64,000 nucleotides of DNA from Ostrinia nubilalis (GCF_963855985.1 NC_087091.1:11724154-11788153); one strand, 5' to 3'; shown: positions 25,410 through 39,483, counted from the stretch's first letter. The notes: generated by a model from the letters alone, not told the origin. Numbers and translations: made by a program.

Positions 25410-27510
25410 TTCATTTATGTGCTATATCTATATACGAGTACATTCATCTAAAATCTTTCATAAACTTGCTTTTCACATGGCCGTTCATTCATTCGATTAA
25501 AATTGAGTCACTTGTTATTTAATTACATGAAGGCAATGCATTGCTCCAATTATTAACATTCACCTTGTGAAATGCTTCCGGTGCAAAAATACTATTTTTA
25601 TGCATATTGTTAACGACCGTGAAGTAGTGTAATTAAAATTATCCAAAATATAAAAAACAAAACATTACTGTAAAGCAGCAAGTAGGTATTGTATTTAAAA
25701 TGGATGTTCTTACATAATATAGCTTCAGATGAAGGCATAAAATATGTAAGAAATATGTAAGTGTTTAAATTCTTTTGTTTTAATTTTTTAGACTAGGCAA
25801 GCACGTCTTTTTAATTACATCAAGTGCATCGAAAAACTAGCTCGACTTGCTTTGTTTTTTGTCTTCCAGTGCCATCACAAACTAGTATGAAATCATTACT
25901 GGATAATGATGGAAATTGATCGTATTCATTGACTGATACTGCGCATGCCAGCGCGCAGGTTATTGCGCACTGACAACAAAAGCGGCGCAAGAGTGGCATA
26001 CACACGACGTCGTTGACATATTAGGTTCGTTTACACGAGCCGACGCAATGACAATACAAACCAAAGTCTTGTTTGATCAGGATGACCAAGTTGCCTTGTC
26101 ACTAAACAAATAATTTTTTTTTATGAGAATATCGATGGATGTGCCAAGAAATTGGACTTTGCTCTTAAAAATCCAAAAGCATGATCAAAAGCTAATGTCA
26201 TCGAATTATTATATTTATTGGTTTAAATGTCAAGTCCAATGTCCAATGTTACCTGTTACATAATAATGTGTGTACGTTATAATTTATGACGACGCCGTGT
26301 GTAGGCAGATTTTTTGTACCGGTAGTAAAAATAAACAATATTAACATGACAGGTCATGCAAATTTTAAACGTTTTTTTATGATGGGAGCATATTGTATAA
26401 AAAAAACTTTTAATAATTATTTTAAAACCAAGATTTTGATCACATCCGCATGATCTTACTTATGCCATAAAGATTCTGGTCATGACCTGATCATTTGGAC
26501 ACATTTAACTCTAACTATCTCTATCACACCCACATCCCAGCTGTATTGACTCGTACTTGTTACAATATCTTGTGTAACAAAGTGAATGAGACACAGCAGA
26601 TTTTGAACTCGTTTCCTTACTACAGTCGTAGTCGAGTCGTAATCGCGTCGTGGCATGTAGGAAGACATAGCGTTGGGCGGCCGTTCGTGAGCATTCGTCC
26701 CTGCCACCCTACCCTTAATCGTATCTCCGACCTTGACATCATCATCAACTATCACTGCAAGAATTTGCGTAATTTCCACGACTGACAAAGAACTTGAATT
26801 TCCGCTACTCGCTGACTAAGATCAGTGACGATATTTTTAATTGCTGTGTATTACAAAAGAACAACAATCATCGAGGATGGAAATGAATACTAAATCACAA
26901 TTAGTTTCATAACCTACATAAGGATTTTCAGTAGATGAATGATGATAAAATGACATCGAAAAAGTCGATATTGTGATTCTAAGGTATACATTGTACCTAT
27001 TCGTATATGCCCTTGGAAAATACTGAAAAGCTCCGCGGAAACGAAAAACATGTTGATATCAAGATTATAAACTTGCTCCATTCTTGTTTTTACATCCTTA
27101 TTCTATTTCGGCGTAAGTACATAATTTTGTACCTATAGTAAAGAGGTTCTTAACCCCACTCCGGGAAATATATGCGCTTAATGTTAACAATATGATGTAT
27201 GATGCAGTGACGCTACATAACGTAAAAGAAGCTGTATTTTGTATGATGCAAGAATATTATGTAGGTAATGGGCAGATGATGTTTATTGGAAATGCAGTAT
27301 AGGACAAGATGCTACCGCTTTAAGATCCGTGAATGCTCCTATTTTTATTATGTAAAAGTAAATGTATACAAATATTTGACATTAATTTAATACTTGAGAA
27401 GGAAATTTCGCTTTGCTAGTCCTTTTCAATACATATGAAGAGCTCATCTAACGAAACGAAATTAGAACTACTTACACAGTATATTATGTAGGCGTGAAAA
27501 ACAAGCGGTA

Positions 27511-28473
27511 GGGGAGGTGAGCCCAAAGCGGGTATACCGCCCAAAGCGGGTAGCCTTCGTTATTCACGTATACAAGCCGATTGTGCACATGTGTGCGTTT
27601 CGTGGCAACGCCCGCACTCGTTTCGACACGAATCAGTTAGGCCGAAACATCGGCGACGCGCGGCGGAGCTCCGAGACGCGAATGTTTTTATTTGCCTGTT
27701 TCACAAAAAAATATCAAGATATGTGAATATGAATTACTTCATTCTGTTTAAAGTTGTGTTGAATCTGTTACTTGTGTATTATTCTTCATTAAAATAGCGT
27801 AGAATTCTTATTGTTTGAGCAACATTTCTGATAAAGATTTTGAGATTATTTTACAAAACGTGAAAAAGTATCTTTTGGGCAAAGCGGGTATGGGTAAAAC
27901 GGGTAACCGCTTCTTATTCTTATTCTAATTATATATGGATACAAAAATGGTAGTTTCATAGGTAATTTTTGTTGTTTTGGCTGAACAAGAATCTGAATTG
28001 ATAGAAGCCTTGTTTCACATGGATAATCTTTTTTTGTTGTTGTTTTTGGTCTGACAAAATCGGATTTTTATCTCACGTATATCAATATGCAGAGAGCAAT
28101 AGAATTCCGCACCCTTTCAAAAATCAAACTGCTGGAGAAGATTGGTGTAAAGCCTTTGAAAAGAGATATCCCCAACTAACATTAAGAAAGCCAAAGACAA
28201 CGTCAGTAATTCGCCTTGCCCAGTCTCGACCCGTTTTGCCCCAGGGGCCATACCCGCTTTGGGCACCCCCTGCGGGCAAACCGGGTAAAATGACCGACTG
28301 ATTAGTTCTTAAATTTTTGAAGTGATTTGTTACAAGAGAAGCGATTTTTAGTTTTTATTACAAAGTTTAATACATACTTGTACGAATTATTAAAAATATA
28401 TAACTTTCCAACAGCAGTAACGTCTTTTTTATTGACATAAACCTTAAGTTACCCGCTTTGGGCCCATCTCCCC
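27511..28473. mobile_element. 963-bp pogo-like TIR element, internally deleted
   Basis: The left end GGGGAGGTGAGCCCAAAGCG and right end CGCTTTGGGCCCATCTCCCC are inverted and flanked by TA (27509-27510 and 28474-28475). CAAAGCGGGTA-type motifs recur inside in both orientations. A fragment of transposase N-terminal DNA-binding sequence survives at about 28060-28235. A TA target, short TIRs and that fragment together point to the pogo/Tigger group. Confidence 0.82.
28060..28235 (+). pseudogene. pogo/Tigger-type transposase fragment (HTH_Tnp_Tc5-like)
   Basis: The frame reads YQYAESNRIPHPF, then TAGEDWCKAFEKRYPQLTLR, then KPKTTSVIRLAQSR. This fits the CENP-B-like helix-turn-helix region of pogo-type transposases (pattern HPF...AG-DW---F--R-P-L-LRKP). 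No DDE catalytic part is present in the element, so it cannot be autonomous. The assignment is by motif recall, not by search. Confidence 0.68.
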
Positions 28474-30999
28474 TAGATCACAAAGACGGGAAAATGCGCT
28501 GTTAATATGACATGTCGTTAAACACATACTAAGGTCGATTACGTGTTTGTATATAACCGTAAACGCCTAGTTCAAGGGATGCGCTCGGAATACAAATTGC
28601 CTGATTTCAGCCATCCTCATTCTCTGAATTAATAAAAATGTGTGTTGTTCGGTACTGAGAAATAATAAAACATTGAAATGTTTAAACTTGCCAGGATATA
28701 CAAACCATCACAGAGGTTTGGACTTAATGATACTATTGCGATAATTTTACCTTGACCATAGTAGTGTGCTATTTTTAAAGTAGAGCTATAATAATTTCCG
28801 GAAAAATATGTACCTAATGTATGTAAATAACATAACGGTCAGTCTTTCCGTCCAAAATATCTAGTTATTTATGCTCTACAAATGAAGCAAATACCTGACA
28901 CTCGTAACTCACAGCAAATGGCGATAAAATAATTATTATGACATTTATTATTATATGATAATTACGTTGCTAAGTTTGTTGTATTAGTTGAAGTAGCAAA
29001 TGAATACAGTCAAGACCGCGAAGGATATCTGCATCGAGCTGTTCAACTTAATAGAGACTAACTAAAGTAACAAATCATCACTCGACTCAAGTGCACTGGT
29101 CTCATAGAAATGTTGTAGGCAATGGTGTACAAAAATGTTTATACTCATATTTTATATGCGATATAACTAAGTTATGTTAGGTATCTCTTTTTCACGTTTT
29201 TTAAGCTTTGGGTAACATGCTGTTTTATGGGGACGACCAGAATCTAGTTTCTTTATAATATTAACAGAGTCATAGTACTTACAACAATTATTTTTCCCTC
29301 TAAGAGGTTAAGGCAGAGAAGTTGAGACTAAGTAAGGCCAAGTGATGTTTATGGTTTAACTTGAGACACGCAATGGTCAATATTAATTGTTATGTTAGCC
29401 GGAGCTCAGTTGAATATTTAATAAATAACATTTTTCCACACAACCAATTATTTGCATCTCGTATAAAACGTTATATGGCATAACTTAATACATCGTAATA
29501 ATAAAAATAACAATAAAATAATTATTTTTCCTTGAAAACTGATACGTGTAACAAAAGTACCTACAAAATCCATGGCAATTAAGTACGTGATCGCTTAAGT
29601 TCAATTTCAATAAATAAGATTCCTATACGAAACTTAAATCGTGCAACAACATATGTAATAATTACTTAAACTTAATACAAATCATTAATAATTCGGTCAT
29701 TCTCACGATCAGGTGTTCTCAGCCTAATTACCATATCATTTTTGAAATTTGGCTTAATTGACTTAAATGCATTTAAATATAAAACACACGAAAAGTACGA
29801 ATTTAACAATCGTAAAGGCGTCAAATTATTCAAAGCGGTTTTCGTGTAAATGAGATCCAAAAATTTTATGGTCACGGTAATTAGATAAGGCTAATACTTA
29901 ATCTAACGGTAATTAGAAAAGATATGTAAAATAGCAAAGAAACAACATCTTGCATTGATAAATTTGTATACAAATATATAGCGTCATAACAAAGCTGTAG
30001 AGTGTAGGTACACTTAATAAACCCTTTGCAAAAAGAAAAACACTAAATTTATATTATTTATTGTATCAAGTTATTTTCAGTATACTGCAAGAATCGAGGC
30101 TATAACAGGAACACTTAGTTTCAGCAAGAAGGGGCTACGTGTCACATTTCAAATGAGAGCATTTAGCTGAATCAGAATCTTAATCATAATTTATTTGATA
30201 TAAATGTGGTACAAACGATTTAACGTACAGAATGGATCAATCTCACGAATTAGACATTTCGGATATGCATATATCGAAAAAGTAATTAATGATACAAGTA
30301 ATTTTTCCTATTTTAATCTATCTGCCATCAGCCATTAGCCATTATCAGATTAAATTGAATTTGTAATAATGATAGTTCCAGCTCTGCATATCCCATGATT
30401 TGTTACCTCGATTCTTTTACAACAAGTTTTCAGATTGATGCTATTCGCTTTCTCCTGAGCCTGAATGCAGAATTCTCAGAATTTAGAAGGGATGCAGCAA
30501 ATAGATTTCATGACTGTCTAGTCTTTGTTTGGTGGCACGTTTGGTATCACTTCAGTGGACTTTGTAAACCAAGGTGCACAGCTCAAGATTTTTAATACTT
30601 TATTTTGAAAACGTTAAAGTATTTCTACATTTTGAGGCTAAGTCGATGCCATATGTGTAGGTACATGGGTCTTAGGATGCCTTTGTTTATAGTTTGTTCT
30701 CCAAGCTTCTTCTGCCCAGTATCCATTGCATATCACGAAGTTTTTTCTATGCATAACAAATCAGTTAGGATGCAGTCTAGGATGGTACAAAGTGCCTATA
30801 CACTCTTGTCTTGAAAAGTCCCATTGTGTGTTGATTTGTTCCCTTTTGTTCTTAATGTGATCACGCCAGGTAAGTGTTAATGTTGGACAATCTCATCTTC
30901 TTAGGGCAAAGGTAATATTATTATGGATAGATTTTAATGGTATTATATTAGAATTAATTAATGATTTAACATGTAAATATCAATTATATTAATAGTAAA

Positions 31000-31250
31000 A
31001 ATAAGTGTCTGGTACGAGACATGTTTCACGCAGGGGTGACATCTCCTGGCCATCAAGAAGCCCCGATTTCACTCCAGCTAACTTCTTTTTGTGGGGTTAC
31101 CTTAGGGGTTAAAATATACTCTAAAATCCAACAACCATGCAGCAACTGAAGCTGAACATTCGTCATGAAATCGAATCTATTTCGAGGTTACTCTAACGAA
31201 AGCTTTTCAAAATTTTGATGTCAGATTGGAAGAAAAGTCCGTAAAGTTGT
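31000..31250 (+). pseudogene. Broken Tc1/mariner-type transposase C-terminal fragment
   Basis: From 31047 the frame reads WPSRSPDFTPANFFLWGYLR, followed by stops, then NPTTMQQLKLNIRHEIESIS and a further stop. This matches the C-terminal DDE region of mariner-superfamily transposases, where WPxRSPDLTPxDFFLWGYLK is common. The usual last catalytic Asp position reads Asn. At least three in-frame stops make it a relic. No terminal repeats were found around it. Confidence 0.7.
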
Positions 31251-32989
31251 TATGGGAAAGTCTAGGTATATTTCATATTTTATCATCATACTTATTCAAT
31301 CGTGAGTGCAATTTGTAGGTAATAATTTCATACAACGGTGATTATAAATATATGGTAATTAGTACATGGAAATTATAAAACGACAGTTTTTCTTCAAAAT
31401 TTCCAAAATCTGCAGCGTATGCAAATACTGTCTTACTACAACGTATGAAGGCCAAAGTACTGATTCTATTTAAATTAACAACGTGGATCTATCTTCAAAA
31501 ATCAAATATAAAAATAAGGGCATGGTAAATAGAAAAATCGAAAACCAAAGATATGGTAATTATACTCTTACGCAATTCATCGACGGTACGCCAACGCAAT
31601 AGACGTCTACTTACTAACAGGTCTTAGAACTAACTAAGGGCTCGCGCCGCGCGCGTAAATGATGTGTCAAATATTATTATTTAGGCTTGTGTGTCCAAAA
31701 ACAGAAAACGTCACGGGAATTAGGACTTTCGCTCGGACAAGCAGTTTTTTAATTCTAATTATTTACAGAATGGTTCTATTGAATAGATATTTTGCTATGC
31801 ATAAGACAATCTTTTGTACTCTTTAAAATGTTGAATGGAGTGAACCAAATCTATACGACATAAAAATTACAGCCAACTTTTAACATTAAGTCGGTGTGCG
31901 GACGCGTAACGGTAATTAGAGAACAGAGGTTCATGAAATTATTTAAATCACAAATACTTAAAATAGAGGCCTATGATTTAATGCACAACTGGATAGGGTT
32001 GTTAAGTAACATATAAAAATACTTGCATGTGTCTAATTTGTCATTTTTAACGATTTAACAGCCCGGACACGCAAAAACTAGCTCATCTGAGAATGGCCGA
32101 ATTATCAATGTCACGATCAAAAAGGCAGTCAATCTATTTTCCTAATTTTGCAAAATATTCTTCTAAGAAAATTTAGAATAAGACACGGACACATAGGAAG
32201 ACAAGAAAAAAAGGTACACAAATTCCCAAAAACAATATCAAATTAAAAACATGGGAACATACAACTAAGGTGGTCTCATTGCTACATTACAGAAAGAACT
32301 AGAAGTTCTTTAGATTCTAATTGTGTAGCGTTTCCCAATCACTGCCAATGACTTTCATAGATAGAACTATTAAGCAAGAGGACATCCGCATACAAATCCA
32401 AAGTCCTTTTTCCAGTTTACACACCACGCCGTGCATGTACATAACACTATAAGCATGTTATTGCGTTCCAATCGCAATAAACTGAAGGACATGCTGTGTT
32501 TCTTTACAAATTTTACCTTTTGTACTACTCTTGAAGTTATAATATTGTTAGTTTATTTTATAAAATAAAACATTGACACATCAAATAGGAGTTAACAGCT
32601 GAACATTTAATTGCTTATTGCATCCTGGTATACAAAAAACTGCATTTAAAAATAAGGTATATTCATTTCTTAATGTGATGTTTTAGTATCGTAAAAACAA
32701 TTTATTATGCACCTTAATTTATAAGCAAAAAATTCACTAAATAATTTCCTTGTAAAATGGCATAAATTAATCTGACTGTCGTCATAGTTTTCACCAAAAT
32801 AAGATATCATCAATTCAAGTTGTACCGGCTTCCTTGTGCAGACAGTGGAACGACATCAACATTTTGGATGTTCAATCCACTTTGTGAGGTATTTAAATGG
32901 GTAATACCCATCAGACAAAGGTCAAACATATCCGATGATTAGCTACCTGCATTAATAGCGATTTATTCACATCTGGTAAAAAGTTCCTT

Positions 32990-33200
32990 TCCAACCAAAA
33001 TAAGATCTCCGGAATTTTCGTTCCGCCATGCCGAGCGGAGGCAGATTATTGCAACACTGCGAATAACCGCGGCGAGCTTGCAACACCCAGCTCCCGACTC
33101 GGGCGCATTCCGGCAACAGAGCAAGGTCGAAACCTGATAATAGTATCGGAATACACGCATCCGGAAAACATCCGTAATCTTACGAAACACCCCACGAGGT
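32990..33200. other. CpG-rich patch in the long elongase intron
   Basis: About 200 bp are clearly more GC- and CpG-rich than the surroundings (for example GCCATGCCGAGCGGAGGC and ACCGCGGCGAGCTTGC). A 75-codon minus-strand frame covers it, but I recognise nothing in the protein. It could be an enhancer, an alternative promoter, or a TE remnant. Confidence 0.3.
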
Positions 33201-36200
33201 GCGACTTAATTGGAAGCATCAACATAGGTTTTTTATTCTACGTTGGATCAGGTCGGACTCCCAAGGCTAACCAAAATCCGGAAACTTGAAAAATTGTTTG
33301 AGCGACTCATCACTAACAAAAATAGCCGCTTGCAAAATATCATATTATTATTATGCACTATCAAAACCCCTGCAGACTCAGACATGATAGAGGTATAGGG
33401 ACGGAAACTGTCGCTAACTAGGTAACTACTTTATTTTTGAATTCATTATTTAATAAATAATCACAATCACTAAAGCAATAAAATCGAGTTACAAAAACTG
33501 AAAAACTCACACAGTACTGAGGTGATCGACATAATTTGTGCGGCATAGAGAAAACTATAAATAATGTAAATGTCATCGAAATTGTAAACGCCGTTTTCAA
33601 GAATGAAATAGGAAACTAAATTAGCCTACAGTGGTCGCGACACTGCATGCGCAGATGATAGTTTTGTGATTAGGTACAAACTGATGCATTTCTGCTTTAA
33701 TATTCTAAGATAACAAAAGAGCTTTTTTTGCGAAACTACATATAATCAGTACCTACTGATTTACGCCGTAGAATAAATTTTATCTGTTGCCAGTTTTCAA
33801 ATGCATAGAAAATGTTTGAATTTATCCTTCGTTCGTAATCACTGAGTGAAAAGCCTTGAAAAATAAACTAATTAATAAAATAAGGACTGTCCAGTGTACA
33901 TAACAATACATTCATTAGAATTGCTACGAGGTGTGTCAACTGGCTTATTTATGAAACATTTATTCATTTAGAAAAAAATATCTTCAGATGGGTTACAGAT
34001 ATGGACATTTCATTGCACAATACATGACTGGTTTAAAGCACAGCTAATGTCAATGTCAGGGTCTCAACCGATCAGCGTATGCGCATAACGGCCCTGCCAA
34101 AACCGACCGCGCCTATACCATGTCGAAGTTACGAGTTTGATATGGCGTATTTGGCTCTTTGATGCTAATAAACATATATTGTAGTTACATTTTAGTGTTG
34201 GTGTAGTTGTATATGAAGGTTATTGAGATGTCAGCTAATGTAAATAGAAATAGGTACTGATTAAGGCTTACTTAACTCGAGTCCACGACCTTTCAACTGA
34301 AAAAGTTTTGAATCGGCAGTTTAGTTTCGACAAACAATTAATTTTGAGTATCATACGTCTGTCAAAGTATGAAATTGTTATTTGTAAAATATAATTGCCA
34401 CCATATAAATGCAATATTACGTGCTCGTTAAGTGACATTACATTAATTGTTATTGATGGCTGTTTCACACAAACGCGTTCCGGTCAAGTTGTGATCGAGT
34501 TCAATGTCGGGGAGACCGCCTTATGACCTATGAAGAGCTTAGTAAATAACTCGTTACAACTTGTATGACTTTGAAAGCCAAGTCTAATTTTCAATTGTAA
34601 ATTGTTATGAAACTTAATCATTGCCTATTATCAATCGTAAGAATGAAAAATTACGTATTTTTTTCCAAACATTCAATGAATCGCAACAAAGCAGTAATAC
34701 TTATCAGTACGCCATATTTCGAAAAGATGTAAGGTCAAGCATTTTTGTAGCACTAAACCAGTTGGGCGTAGGCAAAACCTTCCTAATATTAGGAAGCGGA
34801 AGCGAAACATACCCACTTGCGGATATTTAAAACGCAAAATAAAACCAAAATGGCACCTATCCATTGAAATCCGACCATTCCCACGATCAAATTAATTGAT
34901 GAAGCAACAAAACAGACTATATTCGATGCGTCACTTCTCCTGTAATTACATTAACTTGATCAACCTTCACGAAAAACCATTTTCTCAAGTTTTCCTATTA
35001 TAAGTAACCACTAACGCAATTTTCCATCACTACTTATTCATTAAATCGATGACAAATCATAGATCATAATTACGACAAGGTACGAAAATATTTTTACATT
35101 GTATTTTGATAGTGACTGAGACTGAAAGCCTTGATTATTAAAATGTTTACCGTTTGAAATTATTTTAGACGGATCTTCTAATAAAATAAAGCTATTATCA
35201 AATCATCTCATTTCTATAATGTGCAGCAAGTGAATTAGTCTTAATTGATTCAAATTATTCACACACAAAATTAAATAGACCTCTCTTGCTTTTGTTGATG
35301 GAAACAATTTACCATTTATCCTTATAAATATAAAAAACAAGTTTATCTTTTCCAGAATCTTCACATTTCGTTTGTCATCCTCATATGCAGTAGGTATGTA
35401 GGTATCTTTGGAATGTTTTGAAAAATGTACCTATATTCAATTTAGCTGAACTTTATGTAGGTACAGTAAATGAAAGGAAAAATATATGAATGTTGAGTGA
35501 CATTATCACAATCAGTTTCCGCTGTGAATGGTGTAATTTTTATCCTTTGCGTGCATTAATAAATGCTGCCAATGCCAGCGTGCTATGCGAGCAAAATAAA
35601 CGAAACCTGTTACAGAGTCAACGATCTAACTAAGGGACAACCCCGGATATTTTTACTGCATCTTACTGACAGAAAATTACAGTGTATGCTTGCGCTTATT
35701 GCGAGAAAAACCCAAAGTTAAGCATTGTTATATTGCTGGCAAAACCCGCTGATATTCAAAACAAGTTTAATAACGGATCAAATCTGGGCTGCTCACCTTT
35801 TATTTAAAAGAGTTAGACAAAAAAATAATTTCTAAGCTCAAAATTATCTCACTAACACTCAACGAACTCAACGTCTCGCACCATCTATATTTAAAACAAA
35901 CTGAGATCTGATTCTAAACAATGAAGCTCTTAATCTTGTTATGGGGTTCTATAGCGTGATTCACTTCATAGGCAAGCTATTTATAAATGAGAGTACTTAT
36001 AATTTACGACATCGCCATTTAAGATTGTATCGTAAGGAAGATGTGCAGGCTAGCTTGATAATATATAATCGAGTTAGAAGTGATAGTAACGTCGAAACAA
36101 TGAGGGACACGCAGAGACAGATGGTAATCTGGTGCAGGGACAATTGACCCTGTCAGCCCTAGGTGTTGCAGAAGGGACTTTCACATACAATTCGACAAGG

Positions 36201-36804
36201 TGATTTCTAGGCATGGGACATAACGACATGATAAATTACGGTCACTGTAGATATTTTTCCCTTTCAGTCGCGTCTTAGCCTTTCCTCTTGTACTAGGTAC
36301 TCCATTGTTTACGGTGTTTTTGCACTTCGCAACTCGCATTTACAACTTAGTACATTGAAGTGGAGTCCTTCATTATAATTCTAGACTTCTTTAGGTCATT
36401 ATCAAATTGTGATTGTAAGGTAAGGCTAAGAATTAAACTTAATAATTACGAAATAGATTGCTTTCAGCCGTGCAGTGAGTGTCGAACGTTACATTACGTC
36501 CGTTTATAATTAATAATTTTGTTTACCTTTGTCTGTTATACATAAGTAGTAAAAATCTGAGTAATGAATAAAATAATGAGTTTTGTAATGCTAATAAGCA
36601 TTTTACATAGTATTAAGTAGAAATTGAAAGATTATGCATTTTTAAATTAAAACACCTGAAGTGATTGTAAAATAATAACTTACTGATAAATAAATATTAC
36701 GTATTGTAGGTACCTACTCTATTTTCAGTGTCAATGTTGTTTTAATTAATTAGCGTTTTCCTTTTGTTTTAAAATAAAAATCCTGAAATACAATTTAAAC
36801 TCAC

Positions 36805-36932
36805 CTTCCTAATCAATTCCGGCACTTGTAATCACTTAGGCACTGGAGCAATATTTTTGTAGTAATGTCCGCAAGTCTAGAAATAAGTTGTGGAACTGAG
36901 AGGCGCGTGGGCAATGCGCAGGTCACTCGTAA
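36805..36932 (-). other. Probable non-coding first exon (5-prime leader) of the elongase
   Basis: On the minus strand the segment ends ATTGATTAGGAAG followed by a strong donor GTGAGT. It contains no ATG on that strand, as expected for a leader joined to the ATG-bearing exon at 22810. An initiator-like TCAGT (minus) lies at 36899-36895, and the GC-rich promoter is immediately upstream. The link to the elongase is inferred from strand, donor and position. Confidence 0.5.
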
Positions 36933-37002
36933 TGTGCGCGCGCGCCTCCGCCCGCCGTATATATCGCAGCGCGCTTTGACGTCACGCACGGCAAGATAAG
37001 GG
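36930..37002 (-). promoter_or_regulatory. GC-rich promoter with TATA, CRE and GATA motifs, minus strand
   Basis: In minus-strand order there is a GATA-type site (plus AGATAAG, 36994-37000), a perfect CRE palindrome TGACGTCA (36977-36984), a TATATA box (about 36958-36964) and a CpG-rich stretch of GCGCGC. With the TATA here, the start site would fall near 36930, with a second possibility at the TCAGT near 36897. This most likely drives the elongase. Confidence 0.5.
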
Positions 37003-38888
37003 CTGCGAACCTTTGAAAAATACATAACCAATCTTCAATCTGACCATCTCAAATATCTCTCGATATACAAAACTGCGTCATGCCTTAATTACACAAAAAG
37101 AACACAAAATGCGCGCTCTCAGTTGGAGTCTTCGTTCAAAGTTAATATTTTTATCTCTCTGTCGACTGAAAAGTGTTGGTTTCAGGATTTTCAGGTCACT
37201 TCACAAATTTTTCAATGTAGCAGTACTATAGTTTTACTTTTGTGACTTTGCTGAATGTTTTTCAATTAAATGTTTATGAATTAAATATCGCGTGCAAAAA
37301 TTGGCAAAAATGCTAGTGTGACTTTTTGATGTCAAACAGCGGAAGAAGGAGACAGGAGTTTTGTTCCGCAACTTTATACCAAAAAGTTTGATAATTTAAA
37401 GAACATCTTCATAGCCTTCATTATGGTTCTTGCTTAGACTTCTGCTGAAGAACTTTAGAATCGTATCATCGAGTTAAAGTTTAAAAAATACCTAAAACAT
37501 TATACTATCGAGAACACATCAGGCTAGATCAGACTAGGTATAATGTACCTACATTTTATTGCAAAAAAACTCACTTAACACATCTTTTTCAGATGCTCCA
37601 GTGTTTAGCTTTATTGGCTAGGTACCTACCAACGTATCGTCTCTACCTACATAATGGTTTTTTTATTTATTAAAAGTCGGTGATAATATTGACGACTTTC
37701 TTCATCTTAGATGAAGTAATTCTCCTGATTTCCCGTGTCCTAGTTGGTGGCCCTAGTATCTGTACGGAGATATAGCCAAAACGTGATAATCGGTGATCCT
37801 ACCATCCCATATCGCGAGCGCTTATACTCGCCTTTTGATACGTGTTCTTTCGCTGAACTGTAATCAGCGGCTATCAGATCAACATGCCAGTAACCGCCAG
37901 GAGCTATAACGATATTATGATAGCTTCTTTAATCTCCATAATATTCGATTACCTATCAATCAATATTGTGCTATAAGTACCGGAGATCTCTTGTGGTTAG
38001 AGTTCGATATAATTAACTTTTCGCACAAGGTTCCAATGAATTTATATTTTTAGGGCTTCACCTTCGAGATTGACATTGCGACTCCATTTTATATTTTCCA
38101 TTTTTAAAAAACTAGTCGTATTTGGTGAAGTGACGGAGTAGCACGATAGGTACAGGGTGTCCCGAGGAAGCTAGCTTTCGCTATGTTGTTTTTTTTTTCA
38201 AAATTTTAATGACTGCATTTTAGTTATCAAGTTCAGAGTAAAAAAATGTAACAATCAATTGGAATTCATTTGGTATTTTTAGTATTCATTTGAATTTGGT
38301 TTGGTATCAACGGTGAACATTAACACATTCGTTTTCAATTTACAAATGTCATCTTACACAGGATATTTTTGATAAGGTGTTTGATATTATTATAATCATC
38401 GTCAGCATTCACTTCAAACCTCTGCTAGACAATAAATTAAACTAAAATTAAAAATTATTTATTTCAGACAATAACCTCCACTTAACTCGATACGGATACC
38501 CAGCATGACAAGATTTTTCTCCACTCTGATGCAATATTTGTGCAGCTTATTTCCAACTTGCTAAAACTGCGGAACATTAATTTCTATATTTGTTCACATA
38601 ATATTTAAGCTTCCAATGTACTAACCTCTTCATGGCCTGCTGATTAACTTTAAATTGAACATGATCCTATTTTTAGAATACACATCCAGTCCGAAATTAA
38701 CATCGTAGCTCTCAAGGCGGTTTGGAAATATTACAATGTCGTCCGCAGATCCCAAGTGAGAGGTTTACTCGTGTCCAGGGTGGTTAAGATATCGTCCAAA
38801 GCGCTTACAAGCCTTAAAAATTTTAATATTAAAATTTAACACCACCTTGCCTCACCCATGGTAATATAAAAAGTAATTAATTAACTGT
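37003..38888. other. Gene-free stretch upstream of the elongase promoter
   Basis: I see no exon. A single CAGGGTG-type MITE end flanked by TA occurs at about 38152, without a visible partner. The rest is AT-rich and unassigned. Confidence 0.4.
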
Positions 38889-38900
38889 ATTGTTTTCACA

Positions 38901-39170
38901 TCCGTAAACGAACCAAACTGAAGTGGCAATGGGCAGGGCACATAGTACGCAGAACTGACGGCCGATGGGGCAGAAAGGTTCTGGAATGGAGGCCGCGTAC
39001 CGGAAAACGCAGCGTGGGACGTCCACCTACAAGGTGGACCGACGACATCGTAAAGGTAGCAGGGAAGCGCTGGACGCAGGCCGCTACCAATAGATCAACA
39101 TGGAAAGCATTGGGGGAGGCCTATGTTCAGCAGTGGACGTCCTATGGCTGAAATGATGATGATGATGATG
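38901..39170 (+). mobile_element. 5-prime-truncated RTE-clade LINE tail with 12-bp target duplication
   Basis: The frame reads LKWQWAGHIVRRTDGRWGRK, VLEWRPRTGKRSVGRPPTRW, TDDIVKVAGKRWTQAATNRS and TWKALGEAYVQQWTSYG before a stop. The insert ends in (ATG)n repeats. This is the C-terminal end of an RTE-type reverse transcriptase ORF. The sequence ATTGTTTTCACA flanks it at 38889-38900 and 39171-39182. A second copy on the other strand is at 42817-43026. Confidence 0.85.
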
Positions 39171-39483
39171 ATTGTTTTCACAACGTCTCTCGAAAATACT
39201 GAAGATTAATGTTGCAGCAAAAATGTAGATATTAATAAAGTACCTACACACAAACACACGCATTTCTCTATTTCAAAAATTATGGGTCAATCAATACTCA
39301 ATAGTTGTCTCTTTTGATATGCCATGATACGAGTATAATGTATTCTATTATCTATTTTTGTAAAAAGAAAACTTAAACATAATATGGACTTATTAATAAT
39401 AAAAGACTAGTTTTTTTATTGTTTACACCTACTTAAACTACTATAAATAAGTTTGTCCTCTGTGTGTGTAAGGCTCGTCCATA

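Larger units (their letters stand above)
22811..36804 (-). other. Probable 14-kb first intron of the elongase
   Basis: It lies between the coding exon acceptor (AG at 22811-22812) and the donor GTGAGT at 36799-36804 on the minus strand. Apart from the listed elements (25255, 27511, 31000 and the CpG-rich patch at 32990), the sequence is AT-rich. I see no exon with coding motifs on either strand. The long stretches 23000-25250, 28480-31000 and 33200-36800 hold nothing I can name. Confidence 0.45.

Noticed and set aside
26480..26788. Overlapping frames of about 100 codons on both strands
   Set aside because: No recognisable domain, splice context or codon bias. Lies in the long elongase intron.
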